DNA of 35,408 bases from Pseudomonas caspiana (GTDB taxonomy: Bacteria > Pseudomonadota > Gammaproteobacteria > Pseudomonadales > Pseudomonadaceae). A program made the position numbers and the translations under genes. The stretch covers positions 276,732 to 312,139 of the forward strand of contig NZ_LOHF01000004.1 in assembly GCF_002158995.1 (NCBI RefSeq), given 5' to 3'. The notes beneath the pieces are model-generated. The model saw only the letters and a program-made list of their open reading frames with translations. It had not been told where the DNA came from and did no database searches. Numbering within the stretch: position 1 is the stretch's first letter; every line of letters begins with the position of its first letter. Of the stretch, positions 16,168-24,350 are shown one piece after another.

Positions 16168-16241
16168 CGTGTCGGCCCCGTGTCATGGGTAACGATGCGC
16201 TGAGCCTGAGAAGCGAAGAGGGCGGCTTGAATGCTGATCAT
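16164..16241 (-). CDS. 25-aa ORF translationally coupled to ilvA
   Basis: The ATG at 16241 has AGGAG seven bases upstream, better than anything directly before ilvA. It encodes 25 residues starting MISIQAALFASQ and ends TGA, sharing ATGA with the ilvA start. It lies after the attenuator terminator, so it is made only on read-through transcripts. Likely role: deliver ribosomes to ilvA. Whether the peptide matters is unknown. Confidence 0.6.
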   Translation of the reverse strand: MISIQAALFASQAQRIVTHDTGPTR

Positions 16242-16262
16242 GTTTGACTCCTGGTTCGACTT

Positions 16263-16347
16263 GGTTAGCCCAGGAGACAAGAAAAACCCGCCTCTTGGGC
16301 GGGTTGGGTGGCACGCGTCGGCTAACCCGCCATGACTGGAATGGCGG
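16263..16347 (-). promoter_or_regulatory. ilvA transcription attenuator (segments 1-4)
   Basis: On the minus strand: segment 1 CCGCCAT (16347-16341) inside the leader ORF; segment 2 ATGGCGGGTT (16333-16324) at its stop codon; segment 3 AACCCGCC (16305-16298); segment 4 GGCGGGTT (16292-16285). Pairs 1:2, 2:3 and 3:4 are all possible. 3:4 plus a U-run is the terminator, and 2:3 the antiterminator. A further GGTTAGCC/GGCTAACC pair (16327-16320 with 16270-16263) can enclose the terminator. Confidence 0.8.
16282..16305 (-). terminator. Intrinsic terminator of the ilvA attenuator
   Basis: An 8-bp stem AACCCGCC/GGCGGGTT with a 5-base loop is followed on the minus strand by a run of five T. It lies about 115 bases before the ilvA start and is conditional on the leader peptide upstream. 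Confidence 0.85.
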
Positions 16348-16387
16348 TAATAATAATCTGGCCGAAGAAATGCTTGGTTACGTTCAT
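16322..16387 (-). CDS. ilvA leader peptide, Ile-rich
   Basis: This 21-aa ORF runs from the ATG at 16387 to TAG at 16324-16322. Its core reads GQIIITAIPV: three consecutive ATT codons (16357-16349), a fourth Ile two codons later, then Val. The stop codon sits inside attenuator segment 2. A ribosome stalled at the Ile codons would leave segment 2 free to form the antiterminator; one reaching the stop would cover it and allow termination. This is the classical logic for branched-chain amino-acid leaders. A weak CAGG precedes the start. Confidence 0.8.
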   Translation of the reverse strand: MNVTKHFFGQIIITAIPVMAG

Positions 16388-16563
16388 GGCCTGAAGACTA
16401 TTTCGGATGCTCTTGGCAAGTCAAGACAGGCGAGCCTAAATCCACATCGAGGCGCCACGTATGTTTAATGATCAAGTCATTTTTCCTTCACCTTGGCACT
16501 TTATGGTGAGGGCAGTGGTCAGTGAATGACGTCATTTAAAGAACAGCCAAGAGGGCACGCGTT

Positions 16564-16650
16564 ATGGACGACTATCAAGAAGAACTGCTGGAATTCAAAG
16601 CGTTTGAGCTGGACCCGCCCGAGCCTGCGGATGATGCGACTGAGTTGTGA
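16564..16650 (+). CDS. 28-aa acidic small protein
   Basis: The ORF starts at ATG 16564 with AAGAGGG eight bases upstream, and encodes MDDYQEELLEFKAFELDPPE followed by PADDATEL. It carries about eleven Asp/Glu and one Lys. It is divergent from the ilvA leader and ends just before a palindromic element. The strong ribosome site and biased composition suggest it is real, but function is unknown. Confidence 0.5.
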   Translation: MDDYQEELLEFKAFELDPPEPADDATEL

Positions 16651-16668
16651 GCGCGGCAAAGATTAGCC

Positions 16669-16757
16669 TGTAGGAGCTCACGAGCAACGCGAGGCAGCGA
16701 TGGCGGTTTGCCTGACACACCGCCATGGCTGCCTCGCGTTGCTCGTGAGCTCCTACA
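16669..16757. repeat. Palindromic element, 38-bp arms, GTAGGAGCTCACGAGC type
   Basis: Arms at 16669-16706 and 16720-16757 differ from perfect pairing at one position. It is the same family as 6367-6455. It lies between the small ORF and the end of the AraC gene, where it could end both transcripts. Confidence 0.92.
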
Positions 16758-16782
16758 GAAAGCGCAACCGAATTGAGATAAT

Positions 16783-17829
16783 TCAACCCTGCCCACGCTG
16801 GCTACGACGAAACTCCCCAGGCGTCTGTCCGGTCCAGCGCTTGAACGCGCGTTGAAAGGCTTCGGCAGACGCGAAGCCCAGCAAGTAAGCAATCTCCCCG
16901 AATGCCAGATCGGTGTCGCGTATATACGTCATCGCCAGATCACGCCGCGTATCATTCAGGATATTGCGAAAGCCTGTACCTTCCTCGGCAAGTTTGCGGC
17001 GCAAAGTCCAGGCGGGCAGTTTCAGTCTGGCAGCAATTTCCTCCAGATCCGGTTCCCTTCCTCCATTGAGCAACGGTCCGAGCAGCCGGGTGATGCGCTC
17101 TCCCAAGCTGCGGGTGCGGGTCAATTGCTCTAGCTCTTTTTCACACAGCTGCTGCAGATGTGCCCAGGTGCTGGGGCAATGCTGCGGGTTGCGCAAACCC
17201 AATGTGTGCTGGTTCAGACGCAGTTGATTGGTTGCGGCAGAAAAGGCCACCGGTTGTGTGCTCAGGTGCTCGTAATCGGCTGCATAGTCGGGCGTATCAA
17301 ACTCGATTTCGATTCGCTCTGCGCGCACTTCAGTTGCGCTGAGGCTGGAGAGTTGCTGCAGCCAACTGGCGATAATCGAGTCCACCACGAAGCGGTTATA
17401 ACCGTTGTACGGGCTGATCGAATAGAACCTTAGCCAGGCACCTTCGCTGTCTTCGTGAAAGCTCGATTGGCCCCGGTAGTTTGAGCCATACAGCGCTTCA
17501 AAGCGGATCAGTGCGCGAGCCGCTTCGCGAACATCAGGGGCTTGCGCCGCCGTAACGCCCGCCAGACCGCACTGGCTGATATGGCTCAAGCGGCCCATGC
17601 GCAAACCAAGGCCGGGCTGGCCGGTGAGTTGAATCGCGGCATGACCCAGGCGCATGTAACGCGGAATGGACAAGCGCGCCCCGGCCTCGGCCAGCCGCGC
17701 AGGATCCAGACCGTATTGCTCCAGGAGCGGTTGTGGGTCGTGCCCGAAACTGCGCACCGCATTGGCCAGACTGTGAACGAACCCCACCGACAGATCACCA
17801 AGACGGGTGGGCGCCGGGGTCATGTTCAT
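16783..17829 (-). CDS. AraC-family regulator with arabinose-binding-like N-domain
   Basis: This is a 348-aa regulator of the ArgR/OruR-like AraC type. A long N-terminal effector domain (about 20-210) precedes a C-terminal pair of helix-turn-helices (about 245-340). The second carries the AraC signature IAYLLGFASAEAFQRAFKRW followed by TGQTPGEFR. The ATG at 17829 overlaps the stop of the nitrilase-fold gene as ATGA, so the two are translationally coupled and likely work on one task. Regulators of this N-domain type often respond to amino acids, amines or lipids. Effector and targets are not evident. Confidence 0.9.
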   Translation of the reverse strand: MNMTPAPTRLGDLSVGFVHSLANAVRSFGHDPQPLLEQYGLDPARLAEAGARLSIPRYMRLGHAAIQLTGQPGLGLRMGRLSHISQCGLAGVTAAQAPDVREAARALIRFEALYGSNYRGQSSFHEDSEGAWLRFYSISPYNGYNRFVVDSIIASWLQQLSSLSATEVRAERIEIEFDTPDYAADYEHLSTQPVAFSAATNQLRLNQHTLGLRNPQHCPSTWAHLQQLCEKELEQLTRTRSLGERITRLLGPLLNGGREPDLEEIAARLKLPAWTLRRKLAEEGTGFRNILNDTRRDLAMTYIRDTDLAFGEIAYLLGFASAEAFQRAFKRWTGQTPGEFRRSQRGQG

Positions 17830-18965
17830 AACCAGATATTGATCAGGCGTGCGCCACGGTGAGCCTTGTCATCGGGCGATGGCTCGACGATGTGCTGGCC
17901 GTCGCGGCTGGCGAAGCTGTGTCCCGAACTGCCCTGGTCCCACAACTGGCCACGCATGAATACACTCACTCCGGCTCTGGCGGTGCTCAGCGGAGCGTGG
18001 CTGGTCAGGGTCAAACGTTGCCAGGCTTCACCCTCGCTGATATCGCCAGCGTTCAACCCAGTGGCGTCAGTCAGGTCCGGCGTGCGATAGCCGCGCCAAG
18101 GGCTGGTCCAGTGGCCTGTACCGATGACAAAGGCGGGCACCGCAATCAACTCGGCGCCCAGCTTGTTCAGGCTGGCGTAATTGCCGGGGTGCCAGCTGTC
18201 GCTGCCGATCAATATGCCCAGTTTTCCGGCAGGGGTGTCGAAGACATTCAGGTCGGTGGCTGAGTGGACATAACGGCGTTGATAAGCCATGGGAAACAAC
18301 TGCCGTTGCGGTTGGCCGAGGGGTTGGCCATCGCTGCCGAAAGCGACGCTGCTGTTATACAGCGGGCCGCTGCCGAGCTTTAATTTACCGTTTTCGATGG
18401 CCGGTTCGGGCAACACGATAGAGCCCGCGACCAGCGTGACGCCAAACTCCTTGGCCAGACCGCCGAACAGCGCCTGATACTGCTCGGCCATAGAGGTCGC
18501 TTTCATACGCAAATGTGCATCGTCGAGCCAGTTGTCACCTTTGGCCCCGAGCAATGCGCCAAGAAATTTGAGCGGGTTGCTGAAGGATATCCAGGTCAGC
18601 GCCTCATCCTTGCTGACGGCCTGATAGACCTCATTTTTCTCACCACTGGCCACCAGCCAGGTGCCCACATGTTCGGGGAGCACGACGATGGTTCTGCTGT
18701 TGATCAAACCTTGCTCGCGAGCCTGTTGCAGGTAAGCGGCCAGTTTGCGATGCAGACGCTGGGTACTTTGATAATCGGCGGGGAACAGTTCTGGCTGAAT
18801 GCCGAGCAAGTTGCCTCGCTCACTCGGTTGGCCCTCGTCGACTACCAGTTTGATGCGCAGGTCTGACAGGTAGTGGCCCACAGGACGCTGCTCGGTCCAG
18901 AAGCCGTAGCCGACAAGAGCAGCGGTGAGTACGAAGCCAATGGCAATAGTGAAAAATGTACGCAT
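17826..18965 (-). CDS. Membrane-anchored nitrilase-fold protein lacking catalytic Cys
   Basis: A 379-aa protein with one N-terminal hydrophobic segment (about 3-22: FFTIAIGFVLTAALVGYGFW), so it is anchored or exported. The remainder fits the carbon-nitrogen hydrolase (nitrilase) fold: the catalytic Glu is kept in VVLPEHVG (Glu98). The Lys motif (YRKIHLF in the family) reads GQPQRQLFP, and the Cys motif (GVLICYDSWFP in the family) reads GILIGSDSWHP, with Gly254 in place of Cys. Two of the three E-K-C residues are thus missing, suggesting a pseudoenzyme or a binding or sensor role. It shares a 4-base overlap with the AraC regulator, which hints at linked regulation. Confidence 0.75.
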   Translation of the reverse strand: MRTFFTIAIGFVLTAALVGYGFWTEQRPVGHYLSDLRIKLVVDEGQPSERGNLLGIQPELFPADYQSTQRLHRKLAAYLQQAREQGLINSRTIVVLPEHVGTWLVASGEKNEVYQAVSKDEALTWISFSNPLKFLGALLGAKGDNWLDDAHLRMKATSMAEQYQALFGGLAKEFGVTLVAGSIVLPEPAIENGKLKLGSGPLYNSSVAFGSDGQPLGQPQRQLFPMAYQRRYVHSATDLNVFDTPAGKLGILIGSDSWHPGNYASLNKLGAELIAVPAFVIGTGHWTSPWRGYRTPDLTDATGLNAGDISEGEAWQRLTLTSHAPLSTARAGVSVFMRGQLWDQGSSGHSFASRDGQHIVEPSPDDKAHRGARLINIWL

Positions 18966-19215
18966 AAGTAAGTTGGAGTGCTGACAATCCCTGGTTGTGG
19001 CTGTGTGAGGTTATGTGTGCCGAGACTACGGGAAAACAACGGCTTAACGAACTTTTTTCCATTCAATGACGGTTTTTTTGTCGGCTTGTTTCAGTTCGCG
19101 AACCGTCATCGGCAGCTCATGGCGTTGTCAATCGGGCAATGCCCCATCGCAAATGTCTTTTCTATTCGCTAGAGTCAGCGCACATCACGTATTGGGTGAG
19201 TGTTCAGGGAAGCGT

Positions 19216-20088
19216 ATGTCATCAGAGTTCGAGTTTACCGACGAGAAAGTAAAGCAGGCTTTGCAAGGCATTATCGTGCCGCCGCAACCACAGATTCTGG
19301 TGGACCTGCAGATCGAGCAATACATGCCGGACCCCGATCTGGCCGAGATTGCCCGCCTGATCTCGCAGGATCCGGGTATCGCGGGTGCGCTGCTCAAGAT
19401 CGTCAATTCCAGTTACTACGGCTTGAGCAATCGGATTTCTTCGATTCAGCGTGCAGTAAACCTGTTGGGCAGTCGCTCGGTGATCAACCTCGTTAACGGC
19501 CTGTCAATCCGTGGCGGAATGAACGATGAGTCGATCGTCACCCTCAACCGTTTCTGGGACACCGCGCAGGACATCGCCATGACGTGTCTGGCGCTGGCCA
19601 AGCGGCTGGGTTCTCAGGCGGTCGATGAAGCCTACGCGCTGGGCTTGTTCCACGATTGTGGCGTGCCGTTGATGTACAAGAAATTTCCCAACTACATGAC
19701 CGTTCTGGAGCAGGGCTACGCCAGTGCGGGCCAGCAGCAACGCGTCGTTGATGTAGAAAACAAAGCGTTCAACACCAACCATGCCGTGGTGGGCTACTAC
19801 ACTGCCAAAGCCTGGCGCTTACCTGAACACATGGCAACGACCATTGCCCGGCACCACAATGCTTACGCTGTGTTCAGCGACGACACAGGGCAACACAGTC
19901 AGGTCAAGAACCTGCTCTCGATCCTGAAAATGGCCGAGCACATCTGCGAGTCCTACCGTGTACTGGGCAAGGAAAGTGCCGATCACGAGTGGAACACCAT
20001 CAGCCACCTGGTGCTCGATTATGTCGGCTTGTCCGAGTATGACTTTCAGGAGCTGAAAGCGAATATTCGCGAGTTGGGCGCGCGTTGA
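19216..20088 (+). CDS. HDOD-domain signalling protein
   Basis: About 290 aa from the ATG at 19216 (CAGGGA just upstream); a frame open back to 19066 has no good site. An HDOD domain fills most of the protein: LARLISQDP-like and ALLKIVNSSYYGLSNRISSI at residues 45-80, and the HD-type LFHDCGVPLMYKK at about 148-160. HDOD proteins lack phosphodiesterase activity in most cases and act as adaptors in stress, motility or biofilm signalling. No partner domain (EAL, response receiver) is fused. It is divergent from the nitrilase-fold/AraC pair and convergent with xylH. Confidence 0.88.
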   Translation: MSSEFEFTDEKVKQALQGIIVPPQPQILVDLQIEQYMPDPDLAEIARLISQDPGIAGALLKIVNSSYYGLSNRISSIQRAVNLLGSRSVINLVNGLSIRGGMNDESIVTLNRFWDTAQDIAMTCLALAKRLGSQAVDEAYALGLFHDCGVPLMYKKFPNYMTVLEQGYASAGQQQRVVDVENKAFNTNHAVVGYYTAKAWRLPEHMATTIARHHNAYAVFSDDTGQHSQVKNLLSILKMAEHICESYRVLGKESADHEWNTISHLVLDYVGLSEYDFQELKANIRELGAR

Positions 20089-20146
20089 GACGCAATGCAT
20101 CGTGATGCAGCAAGAGGTTGATCTGCAGGAGCGACCCTGGTGTCCA

Positions 20147-20269
20147 TGACACCGCGCTGTCGCGCAGCAAACACGAACCTTGTAGGAGTGAGCTTGCTCG
20201 CGATAACGGTAGACCCGTTGAGAAGGTATCGTCTGGCCTGACGCTATCGCGAGCAAGCTCACTCCTACA
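20147..20269. repeat. Palindromic element with flank, AGCTTGCTCGCGATA type
   Basis: Perfect 25-bp arms at 20181-20205 and 20245-20269 (TGTAGGAGTGAGCTTGCTCG and on) enclose a 39-base loop. A 34-base flank at 20147-20180, starting TGACACCGCGCTGTC, also precedes the element at 35366, so the duplicated unit seems larger than the hairpin. It lies between the convergent HDOD and xylH genes. Confidence 0.88.
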
Positions 20270-20309
20270 GGATATGAACTTCAATCGATATTGCGGGACC
20301 GCTCTCCGA

Positions 20310-21446
20310 TCAACGCCGCCCTGTCCGGGTACTGACATCCACCCAAACCGCCAATACCAGAATGCTGCCCTTGACGATCATCTGCCAGTAGCTGTCGACG
20401 TCGAGCATCGACATGCCGTTGTCGAGGCTGGTGATGACCAGCGCGCCGAGGAGGGCTCCGTAGACGGTGCCGGAGCCGCCGCGCATGGAGGTGCCGCCGA
20501 TGAAGCAGGCGGCGATGGCGTCGAGTTCGCCCATGCTTCCGGCAGAAGGCGAACCCGCCGCCAGGCGTGCGGTGTTGACCATGCCGGCCAGCGCGCACAT
20601 CACGCCCATGATGCCGAAGATCCACAGTTTCACGGCCTGCACGTTGATCCCGGACAGTCGCGTCGCCTCCATGTTGCTACCCACTGAATAGACCCGGCGG
20701 CCAAATACGGTCTGGGTGGTGACGTAGCTGAATACACCGAGCAGGACCAGCAACAGCAGCACCGGCACGGGAATGCCGTCGTAGCTGTTGAGGGTCTGGA
20801 CGAATCCGGCCAGTACCGCACCGATCAGCACCACACGCAAGACGTCTCGCACCAGTGAATGCGCAGCGAGGCCGTGGGCGGCGCGATTGCGGCGTTGTTT
20901 CCAGGTCAGATACAGCGTCAGTGCGAACAGTACGATGCCCAGCCCGGTGCCAACTGAATGCGGCAGATAGCCTTGCCCGACGTACACCAGTTCCGGCGAT
21001 ACCGGTGCGATGGTTGTGCCGCCGGTGATCCCCAGCAGAATGCCGCGGAACGCCAGCATGCCACCCAGGCCGACGATGAAAGACGGGATGCGCAGGTACG
21101 CGGTCATGTAGCCATTGGCGAGGCCGATCATCAGTCCACACAAGGCGACAAGGCTCAGGTTTGCCAGCAGCGGGATGTGATAGACCACGTCGAGAATGGC
21201 CGCCAGTCCACCCAGCAGCCCGAGCAACGAGCCCACCGACAAATCAATCTCGCCACTGATGATCACCAGCACCATGCCGCAGGCAAGAATGCCGGTGATC
21301 GACATCTGCCGCAGTAAGTTGGAGAGGTTGCGCGGGGTCAGAAATCCACCGTCGGTCTGCCAGCTGAAGAACAGCCAGATGACCGCCACGGCGATGACCA
21401 GTGCGAGCATTTTGTAGCGTGTGAAGAGCTGTTTGACCTGATTCAT
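20310..21446 (-). CDS. xylH: Xylose ABC transporter permease
   Basis: This is a 378-aa polytopic permease of the BPD_transp_2 (ribose/xylose) type, with about ten hydrophobic segments. Signature stretches are SGEIDLSVGSLLGLLGGLAA and AACFIGGTSMRGGSGTVYGA near the C terminus. It would form the membrane channel of the XylFGH importer. Its ATG follows the xylG stop codon with no gap (TAG-ATG). It is the last gene of the cluster, ending before a palindromic repeat. Identity as xylose rather than ribose permease rests on linkage to xylA and xylR. Confidence 0.93.
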   Translation of the reverse strand: MNQVKQLFTRYKMLALVIAVAVIWLFFSWQTDGGFLTPRNLSNLLRQMSITGILACGMVLVIISGEIDLSVGSLLGLLGGLAAILDVVYHIPLLANLSLVALCGLMIGLANGYMTAYLRIPSFIVGLGGMLAFRGILLGITGGTTIAPVSPELVYVGQGYLPHSVGTGLGIVLFALTLYLTWKQRRNRAAHGLAAHSLVRDVLRVVLIGAVLAGFVQTLNSYDGIPVPVLLLLVLLGVFSYVTTQTVFGRRVYSVGSNMEATRLSGINVQAVKLWIFGIMGVMCALAGMVNTARLAAGSPSAGSMGELDAIAACFIGGTSMRGGSGTVYGALLGALVITSLDNGMSMLDVDSYWQMIVKGSILVLAVWVDVSTRTGRR

Positions 21447-23006
21447 CTACGCGGACTTCCGATCATTATTGTTGTTAGGGTCGGCGGTTTGGCTGAGCGC
21501 GGCGGCGAGTAGCTGTTCCTGAGTGAGGTCGTGGTTGATGAAGTCTCCGCGCAGTTGGCCTTCGCCGATGACCAGTACCCGGTCGGAGACACCCAGCACT
21601 TCAGCCAGCTCCGAAGACACCATGATGATCGACACGCCCGCGGCCGCCAGCGCACCCATCAACTTGTAGATCTCGTATTTAGCGCCGACGTCGACGCCTC
21701 GGGTGGGTTCATCGAGAATCAGCACGCGGGGTTGGGTCAGCAGCATTTTTGCCAGAACGGCTTTTTGCTGATTGCCGCCAGACAGACTGGTGATCGGCAG
21801 GAAGGGGGTCGCGGTCTTGAGGTGCATGCGCGAGATTTCCTTGTCGATGCTGTCCAGCTCGGCTTCGGCGTCAATACGCGTCAGTCTTGAGTAAGAGTCC
21901 AGCACGGCCAGGGTAATGTTCTGGCCGACGCCCAGATCGGGAATGATGCCTTGGCGCTTGCGGTCTTCGGGAACCATGCACAGTCCGGCGCGTATGGCTT
22001 TGAGGGGTGTGCGAGTGTCGATCAGTTTGCCGTCCAGCCACACTTCGCCTTCATGGCGGCCGGGATAGGCGCCAAATAAAGCCGAGACCAGTTCCGTACG
22101 ACCGGCACCGACCAACCCGGCAATACCGAGTATCTCGCCACGCTTGAGGGCGAACGAAATGTCGTCGACCCGCTTGCGTTTCGGGTTGTCGACGTCGTAG
22201 CAGGTAACATGGCGCGCTTCGAAAATCACTTCGCCAATGTCATGGGGTTCGGTGGGATACAGGTTGCTCATTTCCCGCCCGACCATCTGGGTGATGATCT
22301 GCGCGATGTTCATGTCTGCCATGGCGGTGGTGGCGATATGTTTGCCGTCACGGATCACTGAAATGGTGTCGCACACAGCGGCGACTTCATCGAGCTTGTG
22401 GGAGATATAGACGCATGCAACGCCCTTGGACTTTAGGTCGAGGATGATATCCAGCAGGACCTCGATTTCCGAACGGGTCAAGGCTGAAGAGGGTTCATCG
22501 AGAATCAACAGCCTAGCTTGCTTGTTCAGTGCCTTGGCGATTTCCACCAGTTGCTGATAGCCGCCGCCGTACTGGGAAACCGGCAATGAGACGTTCATGT
22601 CCGGGACTTTCAGTTCGCGCATCAGGGCTTCGGCGCGGAGGGTCATCGCGGGGTAATTCATGCGCCCGCCGAACAGCGTCAGCTCATGGCCCATGAAGAT
22701 GTTCTCGGTCACCGACAGGTCCGGCACCAGGGTCAGTTCCTGATGAATGATGACGATGCCTGCAGCTTCGGTTTCGCTGATTGACTGTGCCTTGAGCGGC
22801 TGGCCGTCCCAGAGGATTTCGCCTTCCCAGGTACCATACGGGTAGACCGCCGACAGCACTTTCATCAGCGTGGATTTCCCCGCGCCATTCTCGCCACACA
22901 GCCCGACACATTCCCCGGGCCTGACCTTGATATCAATGCCATTAAGGGCTTTAACACCGTCGAACGTTTTGACGATGCCATTCATTTGCAGCAGATAGTC
23001 GGACAT
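21447..23006 (-). CDS. xylG: Xylose ABC transporter ATP-binding protein
   Basis: This is a 519-aa double-ATPase of the sugar type (RbsA/XylG). The first half has Walker [10 protein letters not shown] (about 38-46), signature [15 protein letters not shown] and Walker B LLILDEP. The second half has a degenerate Walker [12 protein letters not shown], the signature [12 protein letters not shown] and [13 protein letters not shown] degenerate second Walker A is normal in this family. It powers xylose import at the inner membrane. A long hairpin separates it from xylF upstream, and xylH follows directly. Confidence 0.94.
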   Translation of the reverse strand: MSDYLLQMNGIVKTFDGVKALNGIDIKVRPGECVGLCGENGAGKSTLMKVLSAVYPYGTWEGEILWDGQPLKAQSISETEAAGIVIIHQELTLVPDLSVTENIFMGHELTLFGGRMNYPAMTLRAEALMRELKVPDMNVSLPVSQYGGGYQQLVEIAKALNKQARLLILDEPSSALTRSEIEVLLDIILDLKSKGVACVYISHKLDEVAAVCDTISVIRDGKHIATTAMADMNIAQIITQMVGREMSNLYPTEPHDIGEVIFEARHVTCYDVDNPKRKRVDDISFALKRGEILGIAGLVGAGRTELVSALFGAYPGRHEGEVWLDGKLIDTRTPLKAIRAGLCMVPEDRKRQGIIPDLGVGQNITLAVLDSYSRLTRIDAEAELDSIDKEISRMHLKTATPFLPITSLSGGNQQKAVLAKMLLTQPRVLILDEPTRGVDVGAKYEIYKLMGALAAAGVSIIMVSSELAEVLGVSDRVLVIGEGQLRGDFINHDLTQEQLLAAALSQTADPNNNNDRKSA

Positions 23007-23051
23007 GGCGAGTGCTCAAGGATAAGCGGGTACGGACTGCAGCCATTGACC

Positions 23052-23140
23052 TGTAGGAACTCACGAGCACCGCGAGGCAGCGATTGCGTTCTGCCTGATA
23101 CACCGCCATCGCGGCCTCGCGGTGCTCGTGCGCTCCTACA
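23052..23140. repeat. Palindromic element between xylF and xylG
   Basis: Imperfect arms (23052-23088 and 23104-23140) match the family of 6367-6455. Its position between the binding-protein gene and the ATPase gene resembles the REP hairpin between malE and malF in enteric bacteria, which raises the level of the upstream mRNA. The same role here is inferred. Confidence 0.85.
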
Positions 23141-23185
23141 GGTCTAACGTTTAGCGTCCAGAGGAATTGGTTCCACGCGCCCGGA

Positions 23186-24187
23186 TCACTTCCCGTCAAT
23201 CTGCGCCTTGGTGTAAAACCCGTCCTTTTCCAGCAGATCAATGTTGTCCTTGGTCAACGGGGTCGGCGTGAGCAAAATCGTGTCCACTTTCTTGCTGCCA
23301 TTGTCGTACTGCGAGCTGTAGGTGGGTTTCTCGTTGCGCGCCAGTTGCACCGAGAGCTTGGCCGCTTCGGTGGCGATGAGTTTCAGCGGCTTGTAGACGG
23401 TCATGGTCTGCGTGCCATCGATCACGCGTTTGACCGCTGCGAGGTCTGCGTCCTGACCCGAGATCGGCACCTTGCCTGCCAGTTTCTGCGCGGCCAGTGC
23501 CTGGATGGCACCGCCTGCAGTGGCGTCGTTGGAAGCAACGATGCCGTCGATCTTGTTGTCGTTACGGGTCAGGGCGTTTTCGACAATGCTCAGGGCCTCA
23601 GTCGGGTTCCACTCTTTTACCCACTGCTGGCCGACGATTTTGATATCACCCTTGTCGATCGCCGGCTGTAGCACCTTCATCTGGCCTTCGCGCAGCACTT
23701 TTGCGTTGTTATCGGTCGGCGCGCCGCCTAGCAAAAAATAATTACCCTTGGGCGCTGCTTTCAACACGCCACTGGCCTGCATCTCACCGACCTTTTCGTT
23801 ATCGAAAGAGATGTATGCATCAATGTCAGCGTTAAGAATCAACCGGTCATAAGACACGACCTTGATCCCGGCTTTCTTCGCTTCGGCAACCGCGTTGGTC
23901 AGCACAGTGGCATTAAACGGCACTATGACGATGACATCGACGCCTCGGGAGATAAGGTTCTCGATCTGCGAAATCTGCTTTTGCTCGTTGGCGTCGGCCG
24001 ATTGTACAAAGACCTTGGCGTCCATTTTTTCCGCCGCCGCGACGAAGTAATCGCGGTCACGGGACCATCGCTCAAGGCGCAGGTCATCAATGGAGAAACC
24101 GATTTTCGGATGGGCAGGGTCGGCCATGGCCGGAATTGACAGCAGCGCCAGAGCGCCAACCAACAGCGTGCGTTTAAATCTCTTCAT
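23186..24187 (-). CDS. xylF: Xylose-binding periplasmic protein
   Basis: This is a 333-aa solute-binding protein (E. coli XylF 330). The signal peptide MKRFKRTLLVGALALLSIPA ends near AMADPAHPK. The mature part matches the periplasmic-binding-protein I sugar family: KIGFSIDDLRLERWSRDRDY, then NLISRGVDVIVIVPFN, and VASNDATAGGAIQALAAQKL. XylF homologues share this RLERWxxDRD start. It captures D-xylose for XylGH. AAGGA lies ahead of the ATG at 24187. It is followed by a hairpin that may favour its higher expression over xylGH. Confidence 0.94.
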   Translation of the reverse strand: MKRFKRTLLVGALALLSIPAMADPAHPKIGFSIDDLRLERWSRDRDYFVAAAEKMDAKVFVQSADANEQKQISQIENLISRGVDVIVIVPFNATVLTNAVAEAKKAGIKVVSYDRLILNADIDAYISFDNEKVGEMQASGVLKAAPKGNYFLLGGAPTDNNAKVLREGQMKVLQPAIDKGDIKIVGQQWVKEWNPTEALSIVENALTRNDNKIDGIVASNDATAGGAIQALAAQKLAGKVPISGQDADLAAVKRVIDGTQTMTVYKPLKLIATEAAKLSVQLARNEKPTYSSQYDNGSKKVDTILLTPTPLTKDNIDLLEKDGFYTKAQIDGK

Positions 24188-24350
24188 GGTGGTGCGTCCT
24201 TTTATTGTTGTTCGAAGACACTTTTTTAGAAGCCACTGCCTGACGATGAATATCGTGCTGGTAGAACTGTAGAGAGTCGCAAAGCGCCGCGAGCACAGAT
24301 TTGTCGCGCGAATGTAACCGGATTACGGCGCCCGTGGCCCTTGATCGCAG

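Noticed and set aside
16263..16387. T-box or other riboswitch before ilvA
   Set aside because: There is no T-box or conserved aptamer sequence, and the leader ORF with Ile codons explains the structure.
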